Shown here: positions 18,072-27,273 of the stretch, piece after piece
How the letters are laid out: every line of letters begins with the position of its first letter
Position numbering within the stretch: the first letter of the stretch is position 1
NCBI RefSeq assembly: GCF_010731655.1
Contig: NZ_AP022619.1
Location: forward strand, 3,038,001 to 3,102,000
Direction of reading: 5' to 3'
Origin: Mycobacterium paraseoulense
GTDB taxonomy: Bacteria > Actinomycetota > Actinomycetes > Mycobacteriales > Mycobacteriaceae
DNA: 64,000 nucleotides
The notes under the pieces: model-generated
Seen by the model: only the letters and a program-made list of their open reading frames with translations
Database searches by the model: none
Told to the model about the DNA's origin: nothing
Program-made: the position numbers and the translations under genes

Positions 18072-19475
18072 CTACTCTCCGGAGTCGCGGTCGGTCACTG
18101 TCGGATCCGCCTCGTGGGGGGGCGGGTCGTCGTCGGGGGGCGTCAAGACGTCGTCGCCGCTCAGAGGTGCGTCGTCGTCGCCGACCAGCGCGTCGTCAGC
18201 GGCGAAATCGTCAGGATCGACGAAACCGGCCGACGCCTCCTCGGCGGGCTCGCCGTCCGGCTCGTCGAACGCCCGCGCAAAGTCCGCGGGGCCGGCCGCG
18301 GCGGGCGCGGGTTTGGGCCGCCGGGGCCGGGCGCTGATGCCGCCGGTCATCACCATGGTGATCCCGCCCACCACCGAGAACCAGAAGAACACCCCGACCA
18401 GCAGGGCGCCCTGGTCGACGCCGACGTCGCCGAAGTTTCCCAGCCGGCCACTGCCGCCGTACGCGAGCAAGGACATCGTCAGCGCCCCGACGGCCGAGGC
18501 GACCAGAAGCTTGGCCACCGCCGGGATCAACGGCAGCGCGCGCCGGGCGCATTGCTGCCCGACGGCGACCCCGGACGATGCGCCGATGATGAGCAGGGCG
18601 ACCCACACCGGCCCCAGCGGCGGCCTGGGGGCCGCGGCCAGGATCGGCAGCGCCGGGATGTCGCCGCCGAAGACCGTGAACGAACTGAACGTCGCGAAGC
18701 CCAGGTGAGCACTCGACCCGACCGCCATCGCCGAGGTGCCGACGATGACGTTGGGGGCGTACAGGATCGACAGCACCGTGAGGCTGAACTGCCCGAATAT
18801 CGAATCGGTGATCCCGTAGAGGTCCTGCATCGTCGCCCAGTGCACCACCAGCGATGCCGCCGTGACCATGCCGGAGAGCCCGAGCAACGCCAACACCCCG
18901 GCGGACGCGGCACGCAGGGCGTCGCCCAGCCACAACGGCAGCGACGACGCCACCAGCAGCCGCCGTCCCACCCGCGACCACACCCCGAGGGCGGCGCCGA
19001 CCGCATGCACGACGAGCACGCTGGCGAACGCGCGCAGCGCGCTGGGCGTCTGCAGCTCGGTGATCACCGACGAGGCGTCGTGGATCACGGCCAGGGCGAT
19101 CGCGGCGATCAGCAGGGGCCCGCCGAGCGCGGACGCAACCACCCAGCGGACCACCAGCCAGGAGGAATACGGAGAGGTGGCCCGTGCCGTGCTTCGCGCC
19201 GTGGCCCAGATCATCAGCAGCACCGGCAGCAGCGGCAGCACGCCGAGTTCGCGGCCGCCGATGGAGATCGGCACCTGGTGCACGCCGAGCCACATGCTGG
19301 CGATCGCGCCCAGCGCCCCGGTCATGTCGCTGTTGGCGATCAACAACTGCAGCAGCGTGACCGCGGCGATGATGACCAGCGCCACCATGGCCGGGCCGAA
19401 CGCGACCCGGACAAGGTCACGCGCCTGGCGGGCGCCCGCCGGCCGGCTGTCCGCGCCTTCCGACACCCTTTTCAC
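18072..19475 (-). CDS. perM: Integral membrane protein PerM (DUF6350)
   Basis: 467-residue multispanning membrane protein, orthologous by position and character to M. tuberculosis Rv0955 (PerM). PerM is reported to be needed for persistence and to stabilise the divisome protein FtsB. After a short cytoplasmic N-terminus there are many hydrophobic segments between about residues 28 and 395. The last ~70 residues are acidic and rich in Asp/Glu/Pro, and probably cytoplasmic. Start is GTG 19475. Upstream on the same strand is the DUF5336 gene, whose M. tuberculosis homologue Rv0954 is also reported to associate with the division complex; downstream are purN and purH. Confidence 0.88.
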   Translation of the reverse strand: MKRVSEGADSRPAGARQARDLVRVAFGPAMVALVIIAAVTLLQLLIANSDMTGALGAIASMWLGVHQVPISIGGRELGVLPLLPVLLMIWATARSTARATSPYSSWLVVRWVVASALGGPLLIAAIALAVIHDASSVITELQTPSALRAFASVLVVHAVGAALGVWSRVGRRLLVASSLPLWLGDALRAASAGVLALLGLSGMVTAASLVVHWATMQDLYGITDSIFGQFSLTVLSILYAPNVIVGTSAMAVGSSAHLGFATFSSFTVFGGDIPALPILAAAPRPPLGPVWVALLIIGASSGVAVGQQCARRALPLIPAVAKLLVASAVGALTMSLLAYGGSGRLGNFGDVGVDQGALLVGVFFWFSVVGGITMVMTGGISARPRRPKPAPAAAGPADFARAFDEPDGEPAEEASAGFVDPDDFAADDALVGDDDAPLSGDDVLTPPDDDPPPHEADPTVTDRDSGE

Positions 19476-19514
19476 TCTCGGCGCACGTCCCGACTCAGGC
19501 GCGAAGGCGCACCG

Positions 19515-20405
19515 TTAGGACGGCGCGGGACCAGACGGCGACGAAGGCGACTGCTGCTCCTGGCCGTAGGGCTGCTGGCCCCCGGCCTGGTTGGAGTAGT
19601 TGGGCGCCGAGCCCTCGGAGCCGGCTCCGGCCCCAGGCGGCGGGCTGAAGCTGGGGAAGCCGGTGGGCGGCGTGGACGGCCCCTGCTGCGCGGCCTGCTG
19701 GGGTCCGGATTGCGGCGCGGGCTGCGCGCCGAAACCGCCGGTCGGGACCGCGCTTTGGGTCGGGGCCTGACTGGCCGGATAACCGCCGTACTGCGATCCG
19801 TACCCGGGGTGCTGCGACTGCTGGCCCCCCGGCTGACCGTAGTAGGGCTGCTGGCCGTACTGCCCGTATTGCCCGTACTGGCCGTACTGGGCGTAGGGGT
19901 CGTATTTCGGCCGCGGCGCCGGCGCGGTGATCACGCCCGCGTCCAGCAGAACGACGACGACCGCGGCGATCGCCTGGAGCACGCTGCACGCCACCAGGGG
20001 CCACATCGCCCAGCCGATCGCGACGCCGGTGGGCAGGTTGATCGTCTCGGTGATGGCCAGCAGCCCGCCCAGCACCGCGATGACGGCGACGATGCCGGCG
20101 TAGCTCTTGGCCTTGGGCAGCAGGCTCAGCCCGGCCAGCAGCGCGGCCAGCAACGCGACGATGACGGCGGTACCCGCATCGCCGGCGCGGCCGCCGACAC
20201 CCGGGCCGAGGTCGGCGCCGATGGTGAACGTCGGCCCAAAGTTCAGCAGGTACACCGCGAGGCCGAGCACGACCACCGCGATGTTCAGGTAGAGCGGGAG
20301 CTTCGTCGTGCCGTCGTCGTCCTTGGTGAACGACGGTGTGGCGCCTGCGTAGGACCCCCCGGGCGGCGCGGTCGAGTATCCGGGGCTGCCGGGCGAGTAG
20401 GTCAT
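19515..20405 (-). CDS. 34-kDa antigen family membrane protein (DUF5336, Rv0954-like)
   Basis: 296-residue protein with four hydrophobic segments between about residues 36 and 150 ([54 protein letters not shown]; the [10 protein letters not shown] region). A long tail of about 130 residues follows, made almost only of Tyr, Gln, Gly, Pro, Ser and Ala and including tandem YGQ triplets. ATG 20405 has a GGAGGA ribosome-binding site; a much longer open frame upstream runs through the promoter region and was rejected. It is homologous to the M. paratuberculosis 34-kDa antigenic protein and M. tuberculosis Rv0954, reported as a member of the division complex. perM follows 39 bases downstream. Confidence 0.88.
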   Translation of the reverse strand: MTYSPGSPGYSTAPPGGSYAGATPSFTKDDDGTTKLPLYLNIAVVVLGLAVYLLNFGPTFTIGADLGPGVGGRAGDAGTAVIVALLAALLAGLSLLPKAKSYAGIVAVIAVLGGLLAITETINLPTGVAIGWAMWPLVACSVLQAIAAVVVVLLDAGVITAPAPRPKYDPYAQYGQYGQYGQYGQQPYYGQPGGQQSQHPGYGSQYGGYPASQAPTQSAVPTGGFGAQPAPQSGPQQAAQQGPSTPPTGFPSFSPPPGAGAGSEGSAPNYSNQAGGQQPYGQEQQSPSSPSGPAPS

Positions 20406-20659
20406 GGCTCCTCCTGTTGCTTCCAGTGCCTTGAAGTGCCTTGCGGGCGCCACGGTTGCGTCGCGACGCTGTGCTTGCGGGCGCGCCGTTCCATAAACGC
20501 CGTGCCCGGCGGTTGCGTTGCGACGCGATCGATCAACCACGCTAGCGCACTTCGGAACGCCCGTGCCGTGGCGACCGGCTTCGACACCAGACCGCCGTCG
20601 ATCGGGGAAGCGGGCCTCACCGGGGACGGCCGGCGCCGTCGCGGCTTGCTCAGCGGAGG

Positions 20660-20673
20660 TAGAACACGTTCTA
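20660..20673. promoter_or_regulatory. KstR-type operator upstream of luciferase-like gene
   Basis: TAGAACACGTTCTA fits the KstR consensus TNNAACNNGTTNNA at every fixed position and is fully palindromic except for the central AC. It ends nine bases before the ATG at 20683, so the transcript must start very close to the start codon. KstR is the TetR-family repressor of cholesterol catabolism in mycobacteria. The same 14-mer occurs at 40251. Confidence 0.7.
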
Positions 20674-20682
20674 ATTCTCCCC

Positions 20683-21531
20683 ATGGATTACGGGCTTGTG
20701 CTTTTTACCAGCGACCGTGGCATCTCTCCGGCGTCGGCCGCGAAGCTTGCCGACGAACACGGCTTCACAACCTTCTACGTGCCGGAACACACGCACATCC
20801 CGATCAAGCGCGAGGCGGCGCACCCGACCACGGGCGACGCGTCGCTGCCCGACGACCGCTACATGCGGACGCTAGACCCATGGGTGAGCCTGGGCGCCGC
20901 GTGCGCCGTGACGTCGCGGGTGCGGCTGTCCACCGCGGTGGCGCTGCCGGTCGAGCACGACCCGATCACGTTGGCGAAAAGTATTGCGACCCTCGACCAT
21001 CTGTCCGGCGGCCGGGTCAGCCTGGGCGTCGGCTTCGGGTGGAACACCGACGAGCTCGCCGACCACGGCGTGCCCCCCGCTCGGCGCCGCACCATGCTGC
21101 GCGAATACATCGAGGCCATGCGCGAGCTGTGGACCAAAGAGGAAGCCGCCTACGACGGCGAGTTCGTCAAGTTCGGGCCCAGCTGGGCGTGGCCCAAGCC
21201 CGTCCAGCCGCACATTCCCGTGTTGGTCGGCGCGGCCGGGACCGAAAAGAACTTCAAATGGATCGCCCGCAGCGCCGACGGCTGGATCACCACCCCGCGC
21301 GACTTCGACATCGACGAGCCGGTGAAGTTGCTGCAGGACACGTGGGCGGCCGCCGGCCGCGACGGCGCCCCGCAGATCGTCGCGCTGGACTTCAAGCCGA
21401 TCCCCGAGAAGCTCGCCAAATGGGCCGAACTCGGAGTGACCGAGGTGCTGTTCGGCCTGCCGGACAAGTCGGATGACGAGGTAGCCGCGTACGTCGAGCG
21501 GCTGGCCGGCAAGTTGGCCGCCCTCGTGTAA
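20683..21531 (+). CDS. LLM-class F420-dependent oxidoreductase (Rv0953c-like)
   Basis: 282-residue luciferase-like TIM-barrel oxidoreductase; actinobacterial relatives use coenzyme F420. Family features: [15 protein letters not shown] at the start, [31 protein letters not shown], and the [16 protein letters not shown] loop near residue 108. Length equals that of M. tuberculosis Rv0953c. ATG 20683 is nine bases after a perfect KstR-type operator, pointing to a role in sterol or lipid breakdown. The upstream in-frame extension to 20518 would read through this operator and was rejected. Substrate unknown. Confidence 0.9.
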   Translation: MDYGLVLFTSDRGISPASAAKLADEHGFTTFYVPEHTHIPIKREAAHPTTGDASLPDDRYMRTLDPWVSLGAACAVTSRVRLSTAVALPVEHDPITLAKSIATLDHLSGGRVSLGVGFGWNTDELADHGVPPARRRTMLREYIEAMRELWTKEEAAYDGEFVKFGPSWAWPKPVQPHIPVLVGAAGTEKNFKWIARSADGWITTPRDFDIDEPVKLLQDTWAAAGRDGAPQIVALDFKPIPEKLAKWAELGVTEVLFGLPDKSDDEVAAYVERLAGKLAALV

Positions 21532-21541
21532 GCGCGAGTAG

Positions 21542-23062
21542 TCAGGCCAACGTGCAGCGGTTGCCGTAGTCGAACGAGCGCACCCGCACCGAGTGCCCGA
21601 CCGGGTCGCCGTCGATCAACAGCGCGATCAGTTCGTCGTCTTCGGTGGTCGACAGGAACCGGCTGCCGTCGTCCAGCCGGCCGATGACGATGCCGGTGGG
21701 GCGGCCGTCGTCGCGGCGCACCGTGTAGGTCTCGACGGTGCCGACCCCGTCGGCGTGCTCGGTCACCGGCACACTCGGCCAATCGGCGACCTGCTGCTGG
21801 GCTTGGGCGCTGCGGTTGGGCTTCCATTCCGCCGGAGTGCTGCAGTACACGCCGACCGAGTACTTGCTCAGGATTCCGCCGTTGGCGCCGACGAGGCCGT
21901 ATTCGCCGGGCGCGCTTCGCAATTGCGCGACGGTCTCGGCGACCGCATGCATCGAGTAGTTGTTGCCGGCGCCGCCGAAGAACGGCAGCCCGCCGGTCAG
22001 CGTCAGGCCGCGCGGGTCGTCGGGCGCGATGCCCATGCCGTCGCAGATGTTGAACACCGGCACCGGAAAGCAGCTGTACAGGTCGAATGTGGCGATGTCC
22101 TCGACGCCGACGCCGGCCATCGCGAGCGCCTCGCGCACGGCCAGGACGGCCGACGGGGAGTGTCCGAGATCCGGGCGCTCCAATAGGGCCTGCTCCTCCA
22201 GGTCGGCGTGGCCGTGCAGGTACACCCAGTTCTCCTCGGGCACCCCGAGGCGACGGGCCGCCCCGACCGACATCAGCAGCGCCGCCGCGCCCTGGTTCAC
22301 CTGGTCACGGGCGACCATCAGCCGCGGGTACGGCTCCGCGATCATCCGGTTGCGCTCGGTGACGGTGATCAGCTCGTCGACCGTGCGTTCCACCGGCGCG
22401 GCGGCGAACGGATTGCTGGCCGCGACCTTGGTGAAGGGCGCGAACAACTCGCCCATCCGCCGCCGGTATTCGGCCGGCCCCAGCCCGGTCCCGGCCCGCC
22501 TCGCGTTTTCCAGCAGTGCGTACTGGATCGGCGCGCTGGTCAGCCCGTGACTGACGGTGTAGCGCGAGACGAGCTTCTCGATCCCCTGGCCCCGGTCTTC
22601 CAGATCGCCGTCGACCGTCTCGGTGAAGTCGGGCCGGGCTTCGGCTTTCGCGAAGTAGCGCAACGTCGAGGTGGCGTCGGAGCCGAACACCATCGCGACC
22701 TGGGAGCGGCCCGCCGCGATCTCCCCCGCCAGCTCGCTGATCAGGTGCTGCGGCCCCTGTCCCCCGACGATTTCCAGGATCGCGCGGGCCGGCGACGCGC
22801 CGATGCGGTTGGCCACGGACCGCGGGTAGTTGTTCGACCGCCCCAGGGGGGCGTTGATCACACCCGAGATCTCGAACTGCCGCACGCCGGCCACGGTGTC
22901 GATGGCCGCCGCCACGTCCTCGGCGCCGCAGTCGTCGACGGCGGCCCGGGCCGCCGCGGCGGCCAGCTCGACGGGCGACATCCCACGGTAGGCCGCATCG
23001 TCGATGCGCTCGGCGGCCTGCCCCACGCCAACGACGACGGGGGTGTTCGGGTCGAGATTCAT
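21542..23062 (-). CDS. Thiolase-fold protein lacking the nucleophilic Cys (lipid-carrier/aldolase type)
   Basis: 506-residue thiolase-superfamily protein usually annotated acetyl-CoA acetyltransferase. Where real thiolases have the nucleophilic cysteine, the sequence reads EIVGGQGPQHLISELAGEIA with Gly in that place, so Claisen condensation or thiolysis is unlikely. The C-terminal half has LYSCFPVPVFNICD, GGAGNNYSMHAVAE and GVYCSTPAEW. From about 390 onward an extra beta-rich domain (SVPVTEHADGVGTVETYTV) resembles those of SCP-x/Ltp-like proteins. Steroid side-chain aldolases also have a Cys-less thiolase fold, but no DUF35 partner gene lies next to this one. It is convergent with the F420-type gene (10-base gap). 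Confidence 0.75.
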   Translation of the reverse strand: MNLDPNTPVVVGVGQAAERIDDAAYRGMSPVELAAAAARAAVDDCGAEDVAAAIDTVAGVRQFEISGVINAPLGRSNNYPRSVANRIGASPARAILEIVGGQGPQHLISELAGEIAAGRSQVAMVFGSDATSTLRYFAKAEARPDFTETVDGDLEDRGQGIEKLVSRYTVSHGLTSAPIQYALLENARRAGTGLGPAEYRRRMGELFAPFTKVAASNPFAAAPVERTVDELITVTERNRMIAEPYPRLMVARDQVNQGAAALLMSVGAARRLGVPEENWVYLHGHADLEEQALLERPDLGHSPSAVLAVREALAMAGVGVEDIATFDLYSCFPVPVFNICDGMGIAPDDPRGLTLTGGLPFFGGAGNNYSMHAVAETVAQLRSAPGEYGLVGANGGILSKYSVGVYCSTPAEWKPNRSAQAQQQVADWPSVPVTEHADGVGTVETYTVRRDDGRPTGIVIGRLDDGSRFLSTTEDDELIALLIDGDPVGHSVRVRSFDYGNRCTLA

Positions 23063-23113
23063 AGACCCACTATGTACCGCAGGGCCGCTCCCGGCCTAAT
23101 CGAGCTCGACCCG

Positions 23114-24016
<903 letters not shown>

Positions 24017-24028
24017 TCGTTGGCTCCC

Positions 24029-25192
24029 TTACTTGTTCGCCAGCTCGGCGGCTTTGTCGGCACCGGCGTCCATGGTCTCGGCCTGGATCACCAGCGGGTG
24101 GTTGGCTTGGGCCAGGATGCGGCGGCCTTCGTCGACGTTGTTGCCGTCGAGCCGTACGACGAGCGGCTTGTTGGCCTCGTCACCGAGCATGTTCAGCGCC
24201 GTGACGATTCCGCTGGCGACCGCGTCGCACGAGGTGATGCCCCCGAACACGTTCACAAAGACGCTCTTGACCTGCTTGTCGTTCAGGATGACGTCGAGGC
24301 CCGCGGCCATGACTTCGGCCGACGCGCCGCCCCCGATGTCCAGGAAGTTGGCCGGCTTGACGCCGCCGTGCTTCTCGCCGGCGTAGGCGACGACGTCGAG
24401 CGTGGACATCACCAGGCCCGCGCCGTTGCCGATGATGCCGACGGCGCCGTCCAGCTTGACGTAGTTGAGGTCGTGCTCCTTGGCCTTGAGCTCCAGCGGG
24501 TCGGTGGCCGCGCGGTCCTCGAACTCGGCGTGCTCCGGGTGGCGGAAGTCGGCGTTGGCGTCCAGCGTGATCTTGCCGTCCAGGGCCAGGATCTGGTCCT
24601 TCGGATCGCGCACCAGCGGGTTCACCTCGACCAGGGTGGCGTCCTCGGCGACGAAGAGCTCCCACAGCTTGTTGATGGTCACGGCCGCCGCGTCGAGCAC
24701 CTCGGCGGGCAGGTGGCCCTGCTCGGCGATGGACCGCGCGGTCGCCAGGTCGACACCCGTGACGGCGTTCACCGGGACCTTGGCCAGCCGCTCCGGCTTG
24801 GTGGCGGCGACCTCCTCGATCTCCATTCCGCCCTCGACCGAGCACATGGCCAGGTAGGTGCGGTTGGCCCGGTCCAGCAGGAAGGAGATGTAGTACTCCT
24901 CGGCGATGTCACTGGCCTCGGCGACCAGCAACTTCTTGACGACGTGGCCCTTGATGTCGAGGCCGAGGATGTTCTTGGCGTGTTCGTAGGCGTCTTCCGG
25001 CGTCGCCGCGTACTTGACGCCACCGGCCTTGCCGCGCCCGCCGACCTTCACCTGCGCCTTGACCATCACCGGCCGACCGATTTCGGCGGCGATGTCCCGA
25101 GCGCCCTCGGCGGTGTCGGTGACCCGCCCCGGCGTAGTCGGTACGTTGTGCTTGGCGAACAATTCTTTTGCTTGATACTCGAAAAGGTCCAT
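24029..25192 (-). CDS. sucC: Succinyl-CoA synthetase beta subunit SucC
   Basis: 387-residue beta subunit, beginning [20 protein letters not shown], with an N-terminal ATP-grasp nucleotide-binding domain. [17 protein letters not shown] and EVNPLV are visible. The C-terminal succinate/CoA-ligase domain includes [29 protein letters not shown] and VFGGI. It is first in the sucCD operon and divergent from the M23 peptidase gene; the 248-base space between them holds a Crp-type palindrome. Confidence 0.98.
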   Translation of the reverse strand: MDLFEYQAKELFAKHNVPTTPGRVTDTAEGARDIAAEIGRPVMVKAQVKVGGRGKAGGVKYAATPEDAYEHAKNILGLDIKGHVVKKLLVAEASDIAEEYYISFLLDRANRTYLAMCSVEGGMEIEEVAATKPERLAKVPVNAVTGVDLATARSIAEQGHLPAEVLDAAAVTINKLWELFVAEDATLVEVNPLVRDPKDQILALDGKITLDANADFRHPEHAEFEDRAATDPLELKAKEHDLNYVKLDGAVGIIGNGAGLVMSTLDVVAYAGEKHGGVKPANFLDIGGGASAEVMAAGLDVILNDKQVKSVFVNVFGGITSCDAVASGIVTALNMLGDEANKPLVVRLDGNNVDEGRRILAQANHPLVIQAETMDAGADKAAELANK

Positions 25193-25350
25193 GGACTCTC
25201 TGTCTTCGTTCGACTCAACTACTTGGCCTCTTGATGGGCGGTGCCGCGTTCGGCAACTCGCACGGACGAACTGTATCCACTGGCCAACGGGCCCTTACCG
25301 CCGCGTCCGGCGATGTGGCACAGCTCACGGCATGCCGGGATACCCGGTTC

Positions 25351-25365
25351 GTGACCCAAATCACA
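25351..25365. promoter_or_regulatory. Candidate Crp/Cmr-type site between sucC and the M23 peptidase gene
   Basis: GTGACCCAAATCACA contains GTGA-N6-TCAC, the symmetrical core recognised by cAMP receptor proteins, and continues into the ACA seen in mycobacterial sites. A possible promoter for the plus-strand gene follows: TTGCCA (25391-25396), 17 bases, TACCGT (25414-25419). That would put the palindrome centre roughly 68 bases before the transcription start, a class I activation distance. I recall Rv0950c and Rv0951 being listed as Crp targets in M. tuberculosis, but did not check. Confidence 0.5.
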
Positions 25366-25440
25366 ATTTCGATCGGATTGCGCGACGAGGTTGCCAGTTC
25401 CGCGAGTTAGCGGATACCGTCTCAGGGTCCAGATAACGTT

Positions 25441-26565
25441 ATGGTCACGATACGAGGACATTTCAGCTTGTCCCAGCACCGTTTAGCTCCTTCAACTGCT
25501 GAAACAGCAGGCGTGGTGAGGGTTGGGCGCGCCGCGGGCGGCCGGGGGATCGAGCCTCATCGCAACGAAGTGACCGAAATCCTCCCGCTCGATGGCTTTG
25601 ACTTCGACGATCTGGAGTGGCGCGACGAGGTCAGCGAGCTCGGCGACCTCGACTACAGCAACGACTCCACCTTCGACAACGAAGCGCAGGTGTTGCTGGC
25701 CCCGGAGCTCGACGACCTGAATGAGGCCGACGACCCTGTCACGCTGTGGCTCGCCGCGCCGGCGACCGAGGTGCTCCCCCGCGTAGTCGTGACATCGGCG
25801 TCCGAGCGGCGGCTGGCTCGCGCGCACACCACCGACGTCGTAGGGGTGGCACGCCGCGGCGGCCAGCATCGCAAACAACCGACCAGCGCGGCCAGGGGTC
25901 GCCTGATGATCTCGGCGATGGCCGCCGGCGCGGCCGCCGCGGCGGCCCACACCGCCACCAGCCATGCCGACACCCCCAAGACCGAGGCCGTGCTGACCGC
26001 GAACGCATCGGCGCTCACCGGGGGGTCGGGCAACAACACCATCCGCGGCGCCCAGGTGGTCGCGCTCGAGCCGGCGGCTACCGCCGCGGTGCACAACCAG
26101 GAACTCGCCAAGGGCGTCGCGTTCGCCAACGACCGCGCCCAGCGTGAGGCCCGGTTGCAGCAGCCGCTCTACGTGATGCCGACGAAGGGCATCTTCACCT
26201 CCAACTTCGGTTACCGCTGGGGCGTGCTGCATGCCGGCATTGACCTGGCCAACTCGATCGGAACGCCGATCTACGCGGTGTCCGACGGCGTCGTCATCGA
26301 CTCCGGGCCTGCCGCCGGCTACGGGGCGCTCGTCAAGCTGCGCCACGCCGATGGCACCGTGACGCTCTACGGCCACGTCAACACCACGCTGGTCAGCGTC
26401 GGGCAGCGCGTGATGGCCGGCGACCAGATCGCCACCATGGGCAACCGCGGTAACTCCACCGGCCCCCACCTGCATTTCGAGGTGCTGCAGGGTGGCACCG
26501 AACGAATCGACCCGGTCCCGTGGCTGGCTAAGCGGGGTCTCATGGTGGGTAACTACGCTGGTTGA
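25441..26565 (+). CDS. M23-family (LytM-type) peptidase
   Basis: 374-residue protein with a C-terminal zinc endopeptidase domain (about 238-365). The metal ligands are in HAGID (H-x3-D, about residue 264) and HLHFEV (about 343); YGHVNTT and [10 protein letters not shown] are also present, so the active site is complete. A hydrophobic Ala-rich stretch near 155-175 may be a membrane anchor or internal signal. The N-terminal ~145 residues are charged and likely cytoplasmic. Start choice: ATG 25441 follows the likely promoter but has no clear ribosome-binding site. GTG 25570 would give 331 residues, close to M. tuberculosis Rv0950c. The likely substrate is peptidoglycan cross-bridges. Confidence 0.87.
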   Translation: MVTIRGHFSLSQHRLAPSTAETAGVVRVGRAAGGRGIEPHRNEVTEILPLDGFDFDDLEWRDEVSELGDLDYSNDSTFDNEAQVLLAPELDDLNEADDPVTLWLAAPATEVLPRVVVTSASERRLARAHTTDVVGVARRGGQHRKQPTSAARGRLMISAMAAGAAAAAAHTATSHADTPKTEAVLTANASALTGGSGNNTIRGAQVVALEPAATAAVHNQELAKGVAFANDRAQREARLQQPLYVMPTKGIFTSNFGYRWGVLHAGIDLANSIGTPIYAVSDGVVIDSGPAAGYGALVKLRHADGTVTLYGHVNTTLVSVGQRVMAGDQIATMGNRGNSTGPHLHFEVLQGGTERIDPVPWLAKRGLMVGNYAG

Positions 26566-26566
26566 G

Positions 26567-27145
26567 GTGAGCGAGCCGAACCAATCATCTCCCGGTCCGC
26601 AACCGCCCGAGTCCACGTCGCCGTCGGACTCCAAGACGCGGATCATCCGCCGTGCACCCACCGGACCGCTGCCGGTAGCGCCGGAATCCCCGACCACCCA
26701 CATTCCGCCGCAGCCCCCGCCCTATCAGGGCGCTAGTCGCGCGGGCAACCGAGCGATCTACGGCGCGCCGGCCGACGGGCCAAGCGACCGGACGACCGTC
26801 GCCGCGTGCGCCGTCAGCATCATCAGCGGGTGGGCAACATCGGTGGTGGCCACCGACCTGATCGCCGGGTGGTGGCGATCCGACCGGTTGTTCTGTATCG
26901 CCGTCGCGTTCTTGGCCCTGGTATTCGCGGTCACCACCATTTCCGGCGTGATCGCGTTGCTGCAGCACCGGCCCGTCGGGCGCTACCTCATCGCGGTCGG
27001 CGCGGTGGTCGCCGTGCTGACTTATCTGGGTGTGTTCATCGCGGGCGCCCGGGTGGCGTGGATAGTGCACCTGCTGCCGCTGCTGCCGATCGCCAGCGTG
27101 GTGCTCGCGATGCACCCGCGAACCAAACGCTGGCTGGAGGCCTGA
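26567..27145 (+). CDS. Small multispanning membrane protein, unknown function
   Basis: 192-residue protein not recognised as a named family. The first ~85 residues are Pro/Ser/Thr-rich (PPQPPPYQGAS) and likely cytoplasmic. Three or four hydrophobic segments follow: TVAACAVSIISGWATSVVA, FCIAVAFLALVFAVTTISGV, YLIAVGAVVAVLTYLGVFIA and IVHLLPLLPIASVVLA. I chose GTG 26567, directly after the stop of the peptidase gene, with an overlapping GGTTGAGGTG region. A longer frame starting at 26492 would overlap the peptidase by 74 bases. Tight spacing suggests co-expression with the peptidase, perhaps as a membrane partner. Confidence 0.7.
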   Translation: MSEPNQSSPGPQPPESTSPSDSKTRIIRRAPTGPLPVAPESPTTHIPPQPPPYQGASRAGNRAIYGAPADGPSDRTTVAACAVSIISGWATSVVATDLIAGWWRSDRLFCIAVAFLALVFAVTTISGVIALLQHRPVGRYLIAVGAVVAVLTYLGVFIAGARVAWIVHLLPLLPIASVVLAMHPRTKRWLEA

Positions 27146-27217
27146 CCGGCCCGACCGGGCCGCGGCCGCCGACCATCAGGCGACTCTGGCATCCGATATC
27201 ACCCGCGGTATCACATT

Positions 27218-27240
27218 CCCGGACCGCTTCCTGGTCCCGG
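27218..27240. terminator. Possible hairpin between convergent genes
   Basis: CCCGGACC and GGTCCCGG flank a seven-base loop in the 128-base gap between the membrane-protein gene and uvrD1, which end facing each other. The stem has one bulge and no T-run follows, as is usual in mycobacteria. Weak support. Confidence 0.3.
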
Positions 27241-27273
27241 GGGCCATCCGCGGTCGGCCGGCGGCCGCAACGG

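Noticed and set aside
20438-20526. Direct repeats (TTGCGGGCGC twice; CGGTTGCGTCGCGACGC and a one-base variant) upstream of the 34-kDa antigen gene
   Set aside because: Real by eye but short and GC-rich; no consistent unit or regulator could be assigned.
18114-21476. 1120-codon plus-strand open frame across perM, the DUF5336 gene and the first luciferase-like gene
   Set aside because: Arg/Gly/His-rich chance frame; conflicts with clear genes on the minus strand and with the in-frame start of the luciferase-like gene.
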